From: Willaertia magna
Taxonomy: Eukaryota; Heterolobosea; Eutetramitea; Acrasida; Naegleriidae
Direction: 5' to 3'
NCBI GenBank assembly: GCA_902984215.1
Contig: CADWAF010002563.1
Coordinates: 1 to 20,865 of the forward strand
DNA: 20,865 nt
A program made the position numbers and the translations under genes. Numbering within the stretch: position 1 is the first letter of the stretch; each line of letters starts with the position of its first letter. Under the pieces are notes generated by a model. The model was given only the letters and a program-made list of their open reading frames with translations, had not been told where the DNA came from and made no database searches. Below, piece by piece: positions 16,704 through 20,865 of this stretch.

Positions 16704-17081
16704 TGTTATTGTTTTATGTTAAAGTATTTTTTCTTTAGTGTTTAATCTCAGCTCATCAAAAGCCTCAATTTTCTTCTCTTTAAAAAATACTTCAAAAAAC
16801 CTAGAAGAAAAAAAAGTGTTTTCCTTTGCTTTTAAACAAGATTTAATTTGCGAGCTGTTATCAAATAATAACAAAAACTTACCGCTCGGTGTTTACTACT
16901 TCTCAAAATTTATTATCTTCAATTTGAATTTATATTCTTCTTTATTGAAGGAAATTTATAACATTTTGATCATACAACAACATTAATTCTTCAATTCCAC
17001 TTCTTCATCCTTGTAAAACAACATTCCTTTAAAATTTTTAAATTCCATTACCTATTTTCCTAAATTGTAGTATAATTAATC
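16704..17081. promoter_or_regulatory. Divergent intergenic region (H2A.X / WNK)
   Basis: 378 bp between two divergent start codons. It carries both 5' ends. T-rich and A-rich tracts alternate; an 82-codon open frame inside it is Phe/Ser/Leu/Lys-rich and looks like noncoding AT-rich sequence. No histone-type hexamer, TATA box or tRNA is recognised. Confidence 0.5.
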
Positions 17082-20403
<3,322 letters not shown>

Positions 20404-20436
20404 TTATTAGTTTAAATTTTATTAAAATTGTACTTT

Positions 20437-20448
20437 AATAAATTTATT
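20437..20448. terminator. Palindromic double poly(A) signal between WNK and P450
   Basis: AATAAATTTATT is a perfect 12-bp palindrome that presents AATAAA on both strands, 34 bp past the WNK stop and 31 bp past the P450 stop. Only 75 bp separate the two genes. Bidirectional use is inferred. Confidence 0.5.
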
Positions 20449-20478
20449 TACTCGCATAAAAGATTTTATTAGGGTTAT

Positions 20479-20865
20479 TTAATTTTTCTTGACAATTACC
20501 CTTAAATTGTCTGGAGCAACAGTAATTCCAGCTTTTTCAATCACAGGATCTGTTGATAACAATTCAAAATTATAATCTTGCAACATTCTTACTAAAATAA
20601 TTAAGGATTCATATAATGCAAATTGAAATCCAAGACATTTTCTATTTCCAAATGAAAATGGAATCCAAGAAAAATCGTGAGCCATCTTCTTTCTGTATTC
20701 CTTATCAATAAATCTTTCTGGAACAAATTCTCTTGCTCTATTCCAATACTTTTCATTGCTATTTGCCGTGTAAATATCTATGAATATCCTGGTTGACTTT
20801 GGAATAAGAAGATTACATAGTTGTACATCTTTCTTTGCTACTCTCATTATAGCTGGAGCTGGTGG
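20479..20865 (-). CDS. Cytochrome P450, C-terminal part (N-terminus outside the window)
   Basis: The last 128 residues of a P450; the frame is open to the right edge, beginning PPAPAIMRVAKKD. Present are the segment after the ExxR helix (the PPAPAIMR-type peptide), the PERF region (REFVPERF), and the heme-binding loop FSFGNRKCLG, whose Cys is the proximal iron ligand. The L helix QFALYESLIILV and a normal C-terminus ending VKKN then TAA follow. The ExxR motif and the N-terminal membrane anchor lie outside. It is a monooxygenase of the microsomal (class II) type by its heme loop; the substrate and the CYP family (CYP4- or CYP3-like) cannot be assigned from this fragment. Convergent with WNK. 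Confidence 0.93.
   Translation of the reverse strand, partial: PPAPAIMRVAKKDVQLCNLLIPKSTRIFIDIYTANSNEKYWNRAREFVPERFIDKEYRKKMAHDFSWIPFSFGNRKCLGFQFALYESLIILVRMLQDYNFELLSTDPVIEKAGITVAPDNLRVIVKKN

Noticed and set aside
16738..16986. 82-codon open frame in the H2A.X / WNK intergenic region
   Set aside because: Composition is Phe/Ser/Lys/Leu/Asn from AT-rich sequence, with no motif; it lies in the probable promoter region.

Overview
The window looks like a compact, AT-rich nuclear genome of a free-living flagellated protist. A Naegleria-like heterolobosean is the best fit, although no marker in the window proves it. The genes are eukaryotic (WNK kinase, kinesin-13, TBC Rab-GAP, H2A, COP9 signalosome subunit, TMA7). 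They use the standard stop codons, carry Asn/Gln/Thr/Ser/Glu low-complexity tracts, and lie 57 to about 380 bp apart. Introns are few and tiny: eight supported here, 46-110 bp, all GT-AG with donors such as GTAAGT or GTATGT. Retained flagellum-linked families (FAM228-like, SAM-kinesin-13) argue against Dictyostelium-type amoebae. I see no mobile elements, tRNAs, rRNAs or CRISPR arrays.

Layout. 92-1918 (+): TBC-domain Rab-GAP with a SHOCT-like N-terminus. 2021-4344 (-): SAM-domain kinesin-13, two exons. 4690-7200 (+): Eps15-like endocytic scaffold with two EH domains. 7336-7989 (+): divergent histone-fold protein resembling H3. 8047-12195 (-): SMARCAL1/ZRANB3-like SNF2 ATPase with two GRF zinc fingers. 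12490-12736 (-): TMA7, a 53-residue spliced gene. 12997-14088 (-): SRR1-domain protein. 14227-14556 (+): three-exon, 67-residue CSN9/CSNAP-like gene. 14640-15900 (-): FAM228-like protein, two exons. 16137-16703 (-): H2A.X-type histone with an acidic N-terminal extension. 17082-20403 (+): four-exon WNK kinase. 20479-20865 (-): C-terminal end of a cytochrome P450 that runs off the right edge.

There is no operon logic, but two themes recur. Chromatin and DNA damage is represented by the H3-like protein, the GRF-SNF2 ATPase and H2A.X with its terminal SQEY. Microtubules and the flagellum are represented by SAM-kinesin-13 and the FAM228-like protein. Vesicle traffic is represented by TBC and EH. 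The main value here is in genes that single-ORF calling misses or truncates (TMA7, CSN9, the FAM228 C-terminus, the WNK N-lobe, the kinesin P-loop junction) and in the H3-like protein, which may be an unrecognised histone variant. Convergent gene pairs share very short 3' regions with back-to-back AATAAA signals.
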